The notes under the pieces are model-generated. The model made no database searches. It saw only the letters and a program-made list of their open reading frames with translations, and was not told the origin of the DNA. The position numbers and the translations under genes were made by a program. A stretch of DNA of 64,000 nucleotides from JBKBIP01 sp046297495 (GTDB lineage: Bacteria > Planctomycetota > Planctomycetia > Gemmatales > Gemmataceae): positions 124,001-188,000 of the forward strand of contig JBKBIP010000004.1 in the NCBI GenBank assembly GCA_046297495.1. Direction: 5' to 3'. Positions 52,058 to 61,321 of this stretch are shown in pieces. Numbering within the stretch: position 1 is the stretch's first letter; the number at the start of each line of letters is the position of its first letter.

Positions 52058-53407
52058 ATGTCCCGATCACACTTCCTCTTTGTCACTGGCAAGTTGGCGG
52101 AACCGGCGCTGCGCCGGCAGTTGGCGGAGTTGTCGGGACAAGTGAACTTTGATTACTCCGTCGCCGTGTTACCGATCACCGTCGTCGCCCTGGCCACGAC
52201 TCCTTGGATCGCTCGTCATTTGGTGCTTACGACCAAGCCGGATCGCGTCGTGCTGCCGGGTTTGTGCGCCGGTGATGTGCGAATCGTCGCCGAGGCTGTC
52301 GGCGTGCCGGTCGAACGTGGACCGAAGGATTTGCGTGAATTGCCGGAATATTTCGGCGGTCCAGGCGGTCTCCCCGCCGACTATGGCCGTTACGACATCG
52401 AAATCCTGGCCGAGATCAACCACGCGCCGCGACTCTCCTTGCCGGAGTTGGTCCAGCAAGCCCACGCGCTCCGCGCCGACGGCGCCGATGTCATCGACTT
52501 GGGGTGCGATCCGGGGGACACCTGGGCCGGCGTCGGGGCGGCGACCAAGGCCCTATGCGCGGAAGGACTGCGGGTGTCCATCGATAGTTTCAACGTCGCC
52601 GAGGTCGAAGCCGCCGTCGCCGCCGGGGCCGAGCTGGTGCTGAGCGTCAACCAAAGCAACTTGCCGGCGGTCCGCGATTGGGGTTGCGCGGTGGTCGCCG
52701 TTCCCGACGTGCCGGCGACCCTGGAAGGACTAGACCAAGTCATCGAGACCTTGACCGGCTGGGGGATCCCCTTCCGCATCGATCCCATCCTGGAGCCGAT
52801 TGGCTTCGGCTTCGCCGCTTCGCTAGCGCGCTATCACGACATCCGCCGCCGCTATCCCGACGCCGAGATGCTCATGGGGGTCGGCAATTTGACAGAATTG
52901 ACCGAGGTGGACGCCGCCGGGGTCAACGTGCTGCTGCTTGGAATATGTCAAGAGCTGGGCATTCGCGGTGTGTTGACCACGCAGGTGATCAACTGGTGCC
53001 GTAGCTGTGTCCGCGAACTCGACCGCGCTCGCCGTTTGGTGTACTATGCCTGCCAACATCGGGTCTTGCCCAAGCGCCTGGAGCCTAACTTGGTCATGCT
53101 CCGCGATCCCAAGTTGCGCGAACATGGCGAAGCGACCTTGCGCGATCTGGCCGAGAAGATCAGCGACCGCAACTTTCGCATTTTCGCCGAGCGCGACTTG
53201 CTGTACGTCCTCAACGGCGCCATTTTCTTGCAAGGGACCGATCCATTTGCCCTGTTCCGGCAGCTGCTCCAGCACGAAAACATCGACCCCGCCCACGCCT
53301 TCTATCTCGGCTACGAGATGGCCAAAGCGGTCACGGCCTTGACATTAGGTAAAAACTACACCCAGGACCAAGCGCTGCATTGGGGCTTCCTGACACGGGA
53401 AGAATGA
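52058..53407 (+). CDS. DUF6513/dihydropteroate synthase-like protein (H4MPT-type C1 pathway)
   Basis: 449 residues. An N-terminal domain (1-125: HFLFVTGKLAEPALRRQL, DYSVAVLPITVVALATTPWIARHL) matches what is annotated as DUF6513; a DHPS-like barrel follows (GADVIDLGCDPGDTW, VSIDSFNVAEVEAAVAAGAELVLSVN, PDAEMLMGVGNLTEL). Such proteins are found with tetrahydromethanopterin-dependent formaldehyde oxidation genes in methylotrophs and planctomycetes (established association). No other H4MPT gene is in the window. Start ATG 52058; no clear Shine-Dalgarno. A hairpin terminator candidate lies 130 bp downstream. Confidence 0.82.
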   Translation: MSRSHFLFVTGKLAEPALRRQLAELSGQVNFDYSVAVLPITVVALATTPWIARHLVLTTKPDRVVLPGLCAGDVRIVAEAVGVPVERGPKDLRELPEYFGGPGGLPADYGRYDIEILAEINHAPRLSLPELVQQAHALRADGADVIDLGCDPGDTWAGVGAATKALCAEGLRVSIDSFNVAEVEAAVAAGAELVLSVNQSNLPAVRDWGCAVVAVPDVPATLEGLDQVIETLTGWGIPFRIDPILEPIGFGFAASLARYHDIRRRYPDAEMLMGVGNLTELTEVDAAGVNVLLLGICQELGIRGVLTTQVINWCRSCVRELDRARRLVYYACQHRVLPKRLEPNLVMLRDPKLREHGEATLRDLAEKISDRNFRIFAERDLLYVLNGAIFLQGTDPFALFRQLLQHENIDPAHAFYLGYEMAKAVTALTLGKNYTQDQALHWGFLTREE

Positions 53408-53887
53408 CAAATTATCCGGCACGTCTCCTGGAGCATGTTTCCACCGTGCCACCGCACGCCCCAACCCCGTACCGGCACGTTGCGTGGGATTTTTCGTTTC
53501 GCGCCCGGAGAAGGGGTTAGGTGAGATAATGATAATCAAACCCGACCCCTGGTAGGTGGGTTTTATTGAATAAAAACTACTAGTCGCCATCCGCTCATCA
53601 CACAATAAGGGCACTCTCCGCTACCTCCGCTTTTGGCGCGCACCGAGAGCGGCGGGGAGCTTTTAGTGCTCATACATGATCATTTGTTTATCCGCTTTCC
53701 CACAAGGCTTCTGCACTCTTCTCCGCCGCCCATGATAAAGGGGGCAGGTTAGATACTCACCTGGGTTGGCCGATACACGGAATGGGAATCGAACCCGCTC
53801 CTTTCATCCCTGCCGGTGTCGGCCCGATGGGAATGCTCAAGAATGCTCTTGACGTGACGCGCGCGGTTGCCTATCGTCGCGCCCGCC
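53408..53887. other. 480-bp intergenic region
   Basis: No gene was found. It has a hairpin terminator at 53538-53566 and a short palindromic GC-rich stretch around 53630-53670. A T-arm-like sequence near 53780-53805 was examined and rejected as a tRNA. The direct repeat GAATGCTC occurs at 53831 and 53841. Confidence 0.6.
53538..53566 (+). terminator. Probable rho-independent terminator
   Basis: AAACCC-G-ACC (53538-53547), loop CCTGGTA, GGT-GGGTTT (53555-53563), then more T residues (TATT). It lies about 130 bases after the DHPS-like stop. Confidence 0.5.
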
Positions 53888-54994
53888 ATGAAAACTGAGA
53901 AATTCCATGTCTATGTCGTCGTTGCCTTGGTGGGCGTCCCGGCGTTCGTCAAGGCGGGTGAGCCGGTGCTGGCCCAGCCGCTCAGCGGGCGCGTGTTGCT
54001 GCTGGCTAATGATCGCATCTTGGAGGGGGACATCACGCGCATGGGGGATCGCTATCGGATTCGCCGGACGATTGGCGAGACGTGGATCCCCGCCAGCGAT
54101 GTGCGTTGCCTGAGCGCCGACATGGAAGGTATCTATCGGTATCTCCGTCAGCAAGCCAACCTGCAAGACGCCGACGAACGCCTGCGCCTGACGCGCTGGT
54201 GCATGCGCCACGGCTTGCGCGAACAAGCCCGCGTGGAAGCCGAGGCGGCAGCGGAATTGCGGCCTCATGATGCCGAATGCCGGCGGTTATTCGAGTACCT
54301 GAAACATTCCACGACCACGGCGCGCTCCGCGCCGTCCCAGGAAACGCGGCAGGAATTCCCGGACCTGCCCAGCGTGGAATACAATCCCCAGGCCCTGGGA
54401 TTGTTCACCACCAAGGTGCAGCCGCTGCTCATGAATACCTGTGCTCGCTGTCATGCGTCCGATAACGGCGGTGCGTTCCGCTTGACGCGCGTCCATGCCA
54501 CCAGCGCCGTGGATCGGCGTCTCACGATTCACAATCTCGCCGCCACCATGCGATATGTGGACCGGGAACGTCCCGGCCAAAGTGAGCTGCTGGCCAAGGC
54601 CGTCGCCATCCACGGTGGCGCCGACCTGCCGCCGCTGAAGAACCGCGAATCCGCCGCCTATCGTCTCTTGGAGGAGTGGGTCCACTTAGCCGCGGCCCAC
54701 GGTCGGCCAGCCGCCACGGCAGCCGCGCCGCCTGTTTTCATCTTGCCGACACCACCGGCCGCCTCTGTTCCCCTATCCATGTCATCAGCGCCGGAACCTG
54801 TCTCGACCGAAGCCGTCGAACCGACCATGATCGAGGAAAGCGAACTAGCGACCGGAGCCGCTCAGACCGCGACGATGGCGCCCCCCTCGGCTGCGTCCGT
54901 TCCCGCCGAGCCGGAAACGCCACTCGATCCGTTCGATCCCATCATTTTCAATCGCCAGATGCACCCGCACGGCAAACCGAAGCCAGCCCCGTGA
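53888..54994 (+). CDS. Secreted planctomycete protein with CxxCH motif
   Basis: 368 residues from ATG 53888. Signal peptide (VALVGVPAFVKAGE). An N-terminal beta domain (about 30-75: LSGRVLLLANDRILEGDITRM), a TPR-like helical part, then a cytochrome-like segment with NTCARCHAS (a single CxxCH near 185) and a C-terminal Pro/Ala tail. Planctomycete PSCyt-type proteins carry such heme motifs; here there is no clear distal Met, so heme binding is uncertain. Convergent with rsgA, 27 bp apart. Confidence 0.75.
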   Translation: MKTEKFHVYVVVALVGVPAFVKAGEPVLAQPLSGRVLLLANDRILEGDITRMGDRYRIRRTIGETWIPASDVRCLSADMEGIYRYLRQQANLQDADERLRLTRWCMRHGLREQARVEAEAAAELRPHDAECRRLFEYLKHSTTTARSAPSQETRQEFPDLPSVEYNPQALGLFTTKVQPLLMNTCARCHASDNGGAFRLTRVHATSAVDRRLTIHNLAATMRYVDRERPGQSELLAKAVAIHGGADLPPLKNRESAAYRLLEEWVHLAAAHGRPAATAAAPPVFILPTPPAASVPLSMSSAPEPVSTEAVEPTMIEESELATGAAQTATMAPPSAASVPAEPETPLDPFDPIIFNRQMHPHGKPKPAP

Positions 54995-55021
54995 AGAACC
55001 CGTAGAGAAAGCAGATGAGCC

Positions 55022-56161
55022 TTACTCCGCCGGGTCGCCGTGGAACAGGCCAAGGTAGCTGGTATATCGGCTGATGCTGATTTGCCGCCGTTCGACGGCG
55101 TTCTTGACGGCGCAGCGTTCCTCGTGGGTGTGGGTGCAATCGGGGAAGGCGCACAAGGGAACGAAGGGGCGAAATTCCGGGAAGAACCCTTCGACTTCTT
55201 CGGGAATCACGTCCCAGAGCTGGAATTGCCGGATGCCTGGGGTATCAACCACCCAACCGCCGAAGTCCAGTTTCAAGAGCTGGGCCGTCGTCGTGGTGTG
55301 CCGCCCCTTTTGCGTCCCTTCGCTTACTTCACGGACTTTCAAACCTAAATCCGGCTGAATAGCGTTCAACAGTGACGATTTGCCGACACCGCTTTGACCA
55401 GCGAAGACCGATTGCCGGTGGCGCAGCAGGCGCCGCAGGCGTTCGATGCCGTGGCCGGTGGCGGCGCTGGTCAAGAGCGTGGGGATGCCCAGCTGACAGT
55501 ACATGCCGATGAGCGATTGAAACGGCGCGGGATGCACCAGGTCCGCTTTGTTCAGACAGATAAGCGGGGCGATCCCTCCTTTCTCAGCGCTGGCCAGGTA
55601 GCGGTCGAGGAGATGCGGTTTCAAGTCTGGCTCGATGAGCGACATGACGATGACTAGCTGATCGACGTTGGCCACTAGTACATGCTCGCGCCTCTTGGAA
55701 GCCCGCGTCAGGACGCCATGCCGGGGTTCGACGCGTTCGATCAGCCCTTCGTCGTTGCCGGCGGGGCGGAACCACACTTGGTCGCCGGTGGTGACAATGT
55801 TGCGTTCCTCAGTGGCCAAGGTCCGCAGCAAGCGGCGCACGGCACAGCGATATTGTTGCCCATCTGCCGTCTCCACGACGCTTTGCAAGCCATGCACGCG
55901 CAGCACCCGCCCCAAGCGGCAGGTCGCCGGATCAATGGCCGGCATCACCGCCGCTTCCTCCCCCCCGGCATCCGCGGTTTCCTCTTCCTGGATGATGGTC
56001 CGCCGCCGCGACAACTCCCCCTTGGCACGCACGCGTTCCTCTGCCGGCGTCGCCTCCTCATCAAAGCCATGCTCTTGAAAGCCGCGCGTCCAATGCCGCT
56101 GCCGGGCCGGCTTGGAACGGTTCTTGCGAAGATCAACACGTACTTTTTTCTTCTTGGCCAT
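55022..56161 (-). CDS. rsgA: Ribosome small-subunit-dependent GTPase A
   Basis: 379 residues from ATG 56161 (MAKKKKVRV). It has the circularly permuted GTPase order: NKAD (G4), SAATG (G5), GQSGVGKS (G1), then DTPG (G3). An OB-like N domain is at about 80-135. The C-terminal zinc site is CAFPDCTHTHEERC (Cys, Cys, His, Cys). The N-terminus carries a long basic extension (about 75 residues) not found in E. coli RsgA, probably for rRNA contact. RsgA helps mature 30S subunits. AIM24 lies 72 bp upstream on the same strand. Confidence 0.95.
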   Translation of the reverse strand: MAKKKKVRVDLRKNRSKPARQRHWTRGFQEHGFDEEATPAEERVRAKGELSRRRTIIQEEETADAGGEEAAVMPAIDPATCRLGRVLRVHGLQSVVETADGQQYRCAVRRLLRTLATEERNIVTTGDQVWFRPAGNDEGLIERVEPRHGVLTRASKRREHVLVANVDQLVIVMSLIEPDLKPHLLDRYLASAEKGGIAPLICLNKADLVHPAPFQSLIGMYCQLGIPTLLTSAATGHGIERLRRLLRHRQSVFAGQSGVGKSSLLNAIQPDLGLKVREVSEGTQKGRHTTTTAQLLKLDFGGWVVDTPGIRQFQLWDVIPEEVEGFFPEFRPFVPLCAFPDCTHTHEERCAVKNAVERRQISISRYTSYLGLFHGDPAE

Positions 56162-56233
56162 GCTGAGTATTTTAGCAGTTATCAGTGATCGGTATTTAGC
56201 AGGCGAGCCACAGGCGCGCCACACAAATACTCA

Positions 56234-56929
56234 TCACCCCGATTGCATCTGCATCAAACCTTCCTCGAAGGGTTGGATGACGACGAACCCTTCGCCGTCG
56301 AAGCGCATTTGCAGCGACTCGCCGCTGGCCCGGCCAAAGAAACTTTTCAAGCTGATGTCCGTCTTCAGCTCCGGGTACAGGCTGCCGGACCAGGCGACGG
56401 TCGCTTGGGGATCGGTGAACACCGGCTGGCCACGTTGCACCAGCAAGGTGATCGGGTCAAAGTGCGTCGTCAGGGCGATCATGCCGGTCCCTTCCAACCG
56501 CACATTAAATAGGCCCCCCGCCAGGATGCCCGATAGCGACTTCATGAACTTGATGTCCCATTGGATCGTCGGCTCGAAAGCGAGCAGATCAGAGCCGTTG
56601 ATGTAGATCGTGTCGCCGCGCAGGTTGAGAATGGTGATTTTCTTCCCCTGATCGGCCAGGTAAAGCACGCCTCGCCCTTGCCCTTTGGTCAACGGCAAGC
56701 TCTCGCCGGTGAACATTTTCTTGAACAACCGGCCCACGCCATGTTCCAGAATCCCTTCGCGCTCGAAGCGAACGTCGCCGAGATACGCGACCATCGCTCC
56801 CTTCTTCATCCACACCAAGCCGTTGAGGTGGACCTCCAGAAAGCGATCCCCCTCCAGCTCGAAGACCCCTTCTTGACGGTCTTTCTGGTGCGTTTGCCGC
56901 GTGAACTCATCGATGGTGTATCGGCTCAT
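56234..56929 (-). CDS. AIM24-family protein
   Basis: 231 residues, mostly beta strands, no membrane helix or signal. Features of the AIM24/TIGR00266 family: MVAYLGDVRFEREG, SGILAGGLFNVRLEGTGMIALTTH. The biochemical role of the family is not settled. Start ATG 56929 is supported by the family's start. The terminator at 57049-57084 separates it from the G6PD operon. Confidence 0.85.
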   Translation of the reverse strand: MSRYTIDEFTRQTHQKDRQEGVFELEGDRFLEVHLNGLVWMKKGAMVAYLGDVRFEREGILEHGVGRLFKKMFTGESLPLTKGQGRGVLYLADQGKKITILNLRGDTIYINGSDLLAFEPTIQWDIKFMKSLSGILAGGLFNVRLEGTGMIALTTHFDPITLLVQRGQPVFTDPQATVAWSGSLYPELKTDISLKSFFGRASGESLQMRFDGEGFVVIQPFEEGLMQMQSG

Positions 56930-57048
56930 GGCTATTCCTCGTGAAGAGAATGGGGAACTTCATCTCGCCACACCAAACTTGTGGTTGCTTTTCCCTGGCT
57001 CTCTTTACTATTCGTTAATTCACCTACGACATTGTATCGCGGATGGGG

Positions 57049-57084
57049 AAAAAAACCGGCGCGATCCGGGAAGGATGCGCCGGT
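57049..57084 (-). terminator. Rho-independent terminator of the G6PD-CNBD operon
   Basis: On the minus strand: ACCGGCGCATCC, loop TTCCC, GGAT-C-GCGCCGGT (one bulged C), directly followed by seven T. It lies 19 bases after the G6PD stop. This is the clearest terminator in the window. Confidence 0.88.
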
Positions 57085-57102
57085 ATCGAACTTGTGAGCG
57101 AA

Positions 57103-59085
57103 TTATCCCTCGGCCTCTTCCTTTCTCGGCACCAGTTGCTCGGCGGACAAAGTCACCTGATAGCGTTCTTGGGCGATGCGCAGAATGGTTTGGGTGAAGT
57201 CAGGATGATCGCGGAGCAGATTGGCGAAGTTGTCTTTCTCCAGCATGAACAGCTCGCAAGGGGTGAGAGCGCGAATCGAGGCGGTGCGGGGACGGGACAG
57301 CAGCAGGGCGATTTCGCCAAAGAAATCGCCGTCGCGCAGGGTGTTGAGCACTTGGCCGGCGCCGTCAAGCACCTCGACCTTGCCGCGCAAGAGGATGTAC
57401 ATGTCCTTGCCAGTTTCCCCTTTGCGGATGATCATGTCGCCGGCATCGCACACCACTGGCTGGAGCTGCATGACCACGGAATTCAACAGCAGCGGATCGC
57501 ATCCCTGGAACAGCGGGATTTTGGCCAGAGCCTCGCTGTTGATGACTTCGTACCAGCGCCGGCCATCGCGCTCGATCAGCTCGAAGGCGGCTTTCGGTCC
57601 CCAGGAGCCAGCCCGATAGTTGGGGAAATCGGTGGCGGGTTGAGCGGACCAGTAATCCAAGATGGGTTGAGCGATGCGCCAGGCGGTCTCAACGAAATCG
57701 GTGCGGGAAAACAAAGTGGCGTCCCCCATCATGCAGCTGTAGAGGAGCACTTCGTAGCCGGTACCGCGTGCCGCGCGGAAGGCGTCATCGTAGGCAAAAC
57801 GCATATTGACTTTTTGCAGGCGCATAGCCGGACCGGGAATCTTGGCGTGAAAGCGCAGCTCGATTCCCTGGTCCGGCTGGATGTGAAAGATCAGCCGATT
57901 GGGGTCCAGCCCTTCTCCTGGCGTTTCACGGAACACCACTTCTGGGGCCTTCTTGAATTGCACGACGATTTCCGTCCCTTTCTTCCACAAACTTTTGCCG
58001 GAGCGCAGATACACCGGCACCCCCTCCCAGCGCCAATTGTCGATGAATAATTTCAAGGCGGCGTAGGTTTCGGTGTTGGACTGGGGGTTGACATGCGGCT
58101 CTTGACGATAGCCGGCGGCAGGGGCGCCGTCTAGGTGTTGTCCCGGCCCATATTGACCACGAGCAGACAAGACAGGGACTTCCTCCGGGCGCGGAATGCG
58201 GATGGCTTCGAGCAGCTTTTGCTTTTCGTCCCGGATGGCGTCGGCGCGGAACGACACGGGCGGCTCCATGCTAACATAGGCCAGCATCTGAAACATGTGA
58301 TTTTGCATCATGTCACGCAGCACGCCGGAGCGGTCGTAGTAGTTGCCGCGCCCTTCCACCCCCACCGTTTCCGTGACCGTGAGCTGAAGGTGATCGACTT
58401 GGTTCTTGTTCCAAATCGGCTCAAAGATGCGATTGGAGAAGCGAAACGCCAAGATGTTTTGCACCGTCTCCTTACCCAGGTAATGATCGATGCGATAAAT
58501 CTGGTCCTCGCGCCAGTATTTCAAAATTTCCTGATTGAGCGCCACGGCCGAGGCATAGTCATGGCCAAACGGTTTTTCGATGATCAGCCGCCGCCATCCC
58601 GGCCCGCGATTGAAGCCAGCGCTTTCCAATTGGGAGGAGATCAAGCCAAAGACGGCCGGCGGCGTCGCCATGTAGAAGATTACGTTGCTCTGAAAATTCC
58701 CAGCTTTTTCGATCTCGGCGATGGATTGGGCCAGATTCGCGTAGGTTTGGGGATTCTCAAAACGTCCAGGGACATAGTGCAGGCAGGGGACGAAGCGCTC
58801 CCACGCCGCGGCATCGAAGACGCGGCGCGTCGTGAATTGGCGCATGTCCTGGGACATGCGGGCGCGAAAGTCGTCGGTGGCGAGTTCATCCAAGGCCACG
58901 CCGACGATGGCGAATTGGGCGGGCAGCAACCGCTCGCAGGCCAGATTGTACACGGCAGGCATCAGCAATCGTTTAGTGAGGTCGCCGGAGGCGCCAAAGA
59001 TCACTAACACGCACGGCTCATGCGGGGCCGGATGTGCTTGCGGTTGTTCCCCCAGAGTGCCAATTAGATGTTGGCTGTGCGTCAT
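57103..59085 (-). CDS. zwf: Glucose-6-phosphate dehydrogenase fused to a cyclic-nucleotide-binding domain
   Basis: 660 residues; ordinary G6PD has about 480-515. NADP loop FGASGDLTKRLLMPAVYNL at 30-48; active site RIDHYLGKE at 198-206 (Asp200, His201) and His263 in QNHMFQM, with the same spacing as the known catalytic pair. After the G6PD end (about 515) comes a CNBD (about 525-640) with an intact phosphate-binding cassette GDFFGEIALLLSRPRTASIRA, Arg600 included. The enzyme opens the oxidative pentose-phosphate path and makes NADPH. Fusion to a CNBD suggests direct control by a nucleotide ligand. It is the last gene of a minus-strand run with a kinase and a CNBD/4Fe-4S protein. Confidence 0.95.
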   Translation of the reverse strand: MTHSQHLIGTLGEQPQAHPAPHEPCVLVIFGASGDLTKRLLMPAVYNLACERLLPAQFAIVGVALDELATDDFRARMSQDMRQFTTRRVFDAAAWERFVPCLHYVPGRFENPQTYANLAQSIAEIEKAGNFQSNVIFYMATPPAVFGLISSQLESAGFNRGPGWRRLIIEKPFGHDYASAVALNQEILKYWREDQIYRIDHYLGKETVQNILAFRFSNRIFEPIWNKNQVDHLQLTVTETVGVEGRGNYYDRSGVLRDMMQNHMFQMLAYVSMEPPVSFRADAIRDEKQKLLEAIRIPRPEEVPVLSARGQYGPGQHLDGAPAAGYRQEPHVNPQSNTETYAALKLFIDNWRWEGVPVYLRSGKSLWKKGTEIVVQFKKAPEVVFRETPGEGLDPNRLIFHIQPDQGIELRFHAKIPGPAMRLQKVNMRFAYDDAFRAARGTGYEVLLYSCMMGDATLFSRTDFVETAWRIAQPILDYWSAQPATDFPNYRAGSWGPKAAFELIERDGRRWYEVINSEALAKIPLFQGCDPLLLNSVVMQLQPVVCDAGDMIIRKGETGKDMYILLRGKVEVLDGAGQVLNTLRDGDFFGEIALLLSRPRTASIRALTPCELFMLEKDNFANLLRDHPDFTQTILRIAQERYQVTLSAEQLVPRKEEAEG

Positions 59086-59140
59086 GGCTTGGTTCTCCGC
59101 TTCGTGGAATAAGGGGACTCATTGTGGTTACGGTCAACCT

Positions 59141-61258
59141 TCACGCCCCTTCCCCCGCGGCGTTGTCTTGCTCGCGCTGAATGGCCTTTTCGACGACGAT
59201 GAGCGCTGATTCGGCGAGCATGGCCAGAGTAGCCATGTCCTCCGGACCGAAGGGGCCGCTACGTTTGTTCAATACTTGAAACACGCCGACCACCTCCCGG
59301 CCTTTGCGTTTCATGGGATAAGTCAACAGATTTCGCGTCCGATAGCCCGTTCGTTTGTCGATGTCTTGATTGAAACGTGGATCGTTGTAGGCGTCGGGAA
59401 TGCTGATGGGTTCGCCGGTGGCGGCCACGGTGCCGGCGATGCCGACGCCGATGGGGATGCGGATGGTGCCGACGCCATCCCCCATGGCAACCTTGGACCA
59501 CAGCTCCCCCCGTTTTTTATCGACCAGGTAGATCGTGGCTCGTTCGGCGTTGACGAAGCGCGTCGAGGTTTCGCCGATTAATTTCAGCAGGGCGTCGAGG
59601 TCGGTGGTGCTCACCAGCTTGCGCGTGGTCTCCAACATCAGGTGCAAGCGTTCGACGTTCCGTTCCGCTTCGACCTGCTGCTGCTTCAGCTCGCGCAGCG
59701 CTTTTTGCAAGCGGGCGTTGTACCAGGCTCCCGCCAACAAGAGACTTAAGATCGCCACGGCACTGACAGCCAGCGCACTATACAGCAAGATACCCACGAG
59801 CAAACCGATCATGGCGACGGCAGCGGCGGCGGACAAGGCCGCCAGCGTCGGCCGCTGCCGCGCCCAGCGCGCGACCCGTTCGATTTTACCGGGCGCGCGC
59901 GCCTGGATGGCTTCCCCCATCAGGAACGCCCGCAGGTCCTCCGCCAAGGCCTCGGCGCTGGCGTAGCGCTTGCTCGGTTCCTTTTCCAAGCATTTCATGC
60001 AGATCGTTTCCAGGTCCAGGGGAACCTTGGCTTGCAGACGGTTCAACGGCACGGGGGTCTCGTTAGACACTTGCCAGAGGGTGTCCATCGCCGTTGCTCC
60101 CTTGAAGGGCGGACTGCCGGTTAGCATCTCATACAAGATCGCGCCCAGGGAATAAACATCTGTGGCTGGCCCGATGTCCTTGACATTGCCGGACGCTTGC
60201 TCCGGCGCCATGTAGCTCGGCGTTCCCATGATGGCGCCGGAGCGTGTTTGGCCAAATTCCACATCCAGTTGCTTGGCCAAGCCGAAATCCGTGATTTTAG
60301 GGTGTCCTTCCTTGGTCAGCAGGACGTTGGCCGGTTTCAAGTCCCGATGGATGATATGGTGCTCATGCGCCACTTGCACGGCGCGGGCCAGCTTCTCCAC
60401 CATCTCAGCAGCGGCGCGCGGCGGTTGGGGCCGGCCGGCGATCCGATTAGCCAGGGTTCCGCCGACGACGTATTCCAGCGAGAAATAGGGAACCCCCTCG
60501 TGTTCGCCGATGTCGTAAACCTGTACGATATGCGGATGCTGCAACCGCGCCACCGCGCGGGCCTCGGTCAGAAAGCGGTTTCGCTCTTGAGAGCGAGCTT
60601 GGGCGCCGGCCAAGATCATCTTCAAGGCAACGATGCGCTGCAAACCCAGATGACGAGCCTTGTACACCACCCCCATTCCCCCCTGGCCCAGCTCACCGAG
60701 AATCTCATACTCTGGAATGGCAACGCGACGCCATTGGGCGGATGATTCCTCGTCTGGCGTGATTTCATAGGAAATGGTGCTCCAATTGTGGACATCCTCA
60801 GGGTCCAGGGGCTGGAGAGACTTGGTGAGCAGCGGGGCTGAGGCCGAAGGAGCCGCCAAGGAATCGGCCTGCAAGGCGGCCTGCAAGGCGAACTGATCGC
60901 GGAGCGGATCGTCGAGGTGTGGGAAGCGTTGGCAATACTCCGCCAATCGCGGAGTTTCTCCCCGTGCCTCGCGCAGCAGGATTTCTTGATAGATCAGATC
61001 AAGAACCGCTTCATCGTGAAACGGCAGGTGGGCCAGCTGAACCATGTAATCTTCCACCAACACGTGCTGGCCGCGCTGCCAGCGGGCCTGCTGATCGGCA
61101 CGCACCATAGCCGCGATGTCCATGACTTGCAACCTACGGCCCTCCTCAGCGGACGCGGAAAGAGCGGGTCGGGCTTCCGAGGGGGCGTCCTCAACGGGTT
61201 TGTTCGCCGTGGGGGTGGGAAGGTCCACAGTTGGGGGTTCGTTGTGAGGGGGGGACAT
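59141..61258 (-). CDS. Ser/Thr protein kinase with membrane segment and C-terminal GAF domain
   Basis: 705 residues. An N-terminal segment (1-175) has a planctomycete-type pre-kinase region. Kinase domain about 184-450: GQGGMGVVYK, Lys213, HRDLKPAN 304-311, DFG 324-326, GTPSYMAPEQ. Two hydrophobic stretches at about 475-515 anchor it in the membrane. GAF domain about 545-690 (LLKLIGETSTRFVNAERATIYLV, GVGIAGTVAATGEPISIPDAY), followed by no output domain. The GAF on the far side of the membrane segment from the kinase is unusual and could be cytosolic if both helices cross. Gaps of 55 and 63 bp to its neighbours suggest an operon. Confidence 0.92.
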   Translation of the reverse strand: MSPPHNEPPTVDLPTPTANKPVEDAPSEARPALSASAEEGRRLQVMDIAAMVRADQQARWQRGQHVLVEDYMVQLAHLPFHDEAVLDLIYQEILLREARGETPRLAEYCQRFPHLDDPLRDQFALQAALQADSLAAPSASAPLLTKSLQPLDPEDVHNWSTISYEITPDEESSAQWRRVAIPEYEILGELGQGGMGVVYKARHLGLQRIVALKMILAGAQARSQERNRFLTEARAVARLQHPHIVQVYDIGEHEGVPYFSLEYVVGGTLANRIAGRPQPPRAAAEMVEKLARAVQVAHEHHIIHRDLKPANVLLTKEGHPKITDFGLAKQLDVEFGQTRSGAIMGTPSYMAPEQASGNVKDIGPATDVYSLGAILYEMLTGSPPFKGATAMDTLWQVSNETPVPLNRLQAKVPLDLETICMKCLEKEPSKRYASAEALAEDLRAFLMGEAIQARAPGKIERVARWARQRPTLAALSAAAAVAMIGLLVGILLYSALAVSAVAILSLLLAGAWYNARLQKALRELKQQQVEAERNVERLHLMLETTRKLVSTTDLDALLKLIGETSTRFVNAERATIYLVDKKRGELWSKVAMGDGVGTIRIPIGVGIAGTVAATGEPISIPDAYNDPRFNQDIDKRTGYRTRNLLTYPMKRKGREVVGVFQVLNKRSGPFGPEDMATLAMLAESALIVVEKAIQREQDNAAGEGA

Positions 61259-61321
61259 CGACGACCTCCTGATTCTCCACCGGACAAGGACGACGCCAGC
61301 ATGACATCGTTCAACGGCGAC

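Noticed and set aside
53770..53830. tRNA gene on the minus strand, suggested by a T-arm-like sequence (GCGGGTTCGATTCCC)
   Set aside because: The T stem has a mismatch, no acceptor stem of seven pairs or anticodon arm can be drawn at tRNA spacing, and the best flanking pairing spans only about 54 bases.
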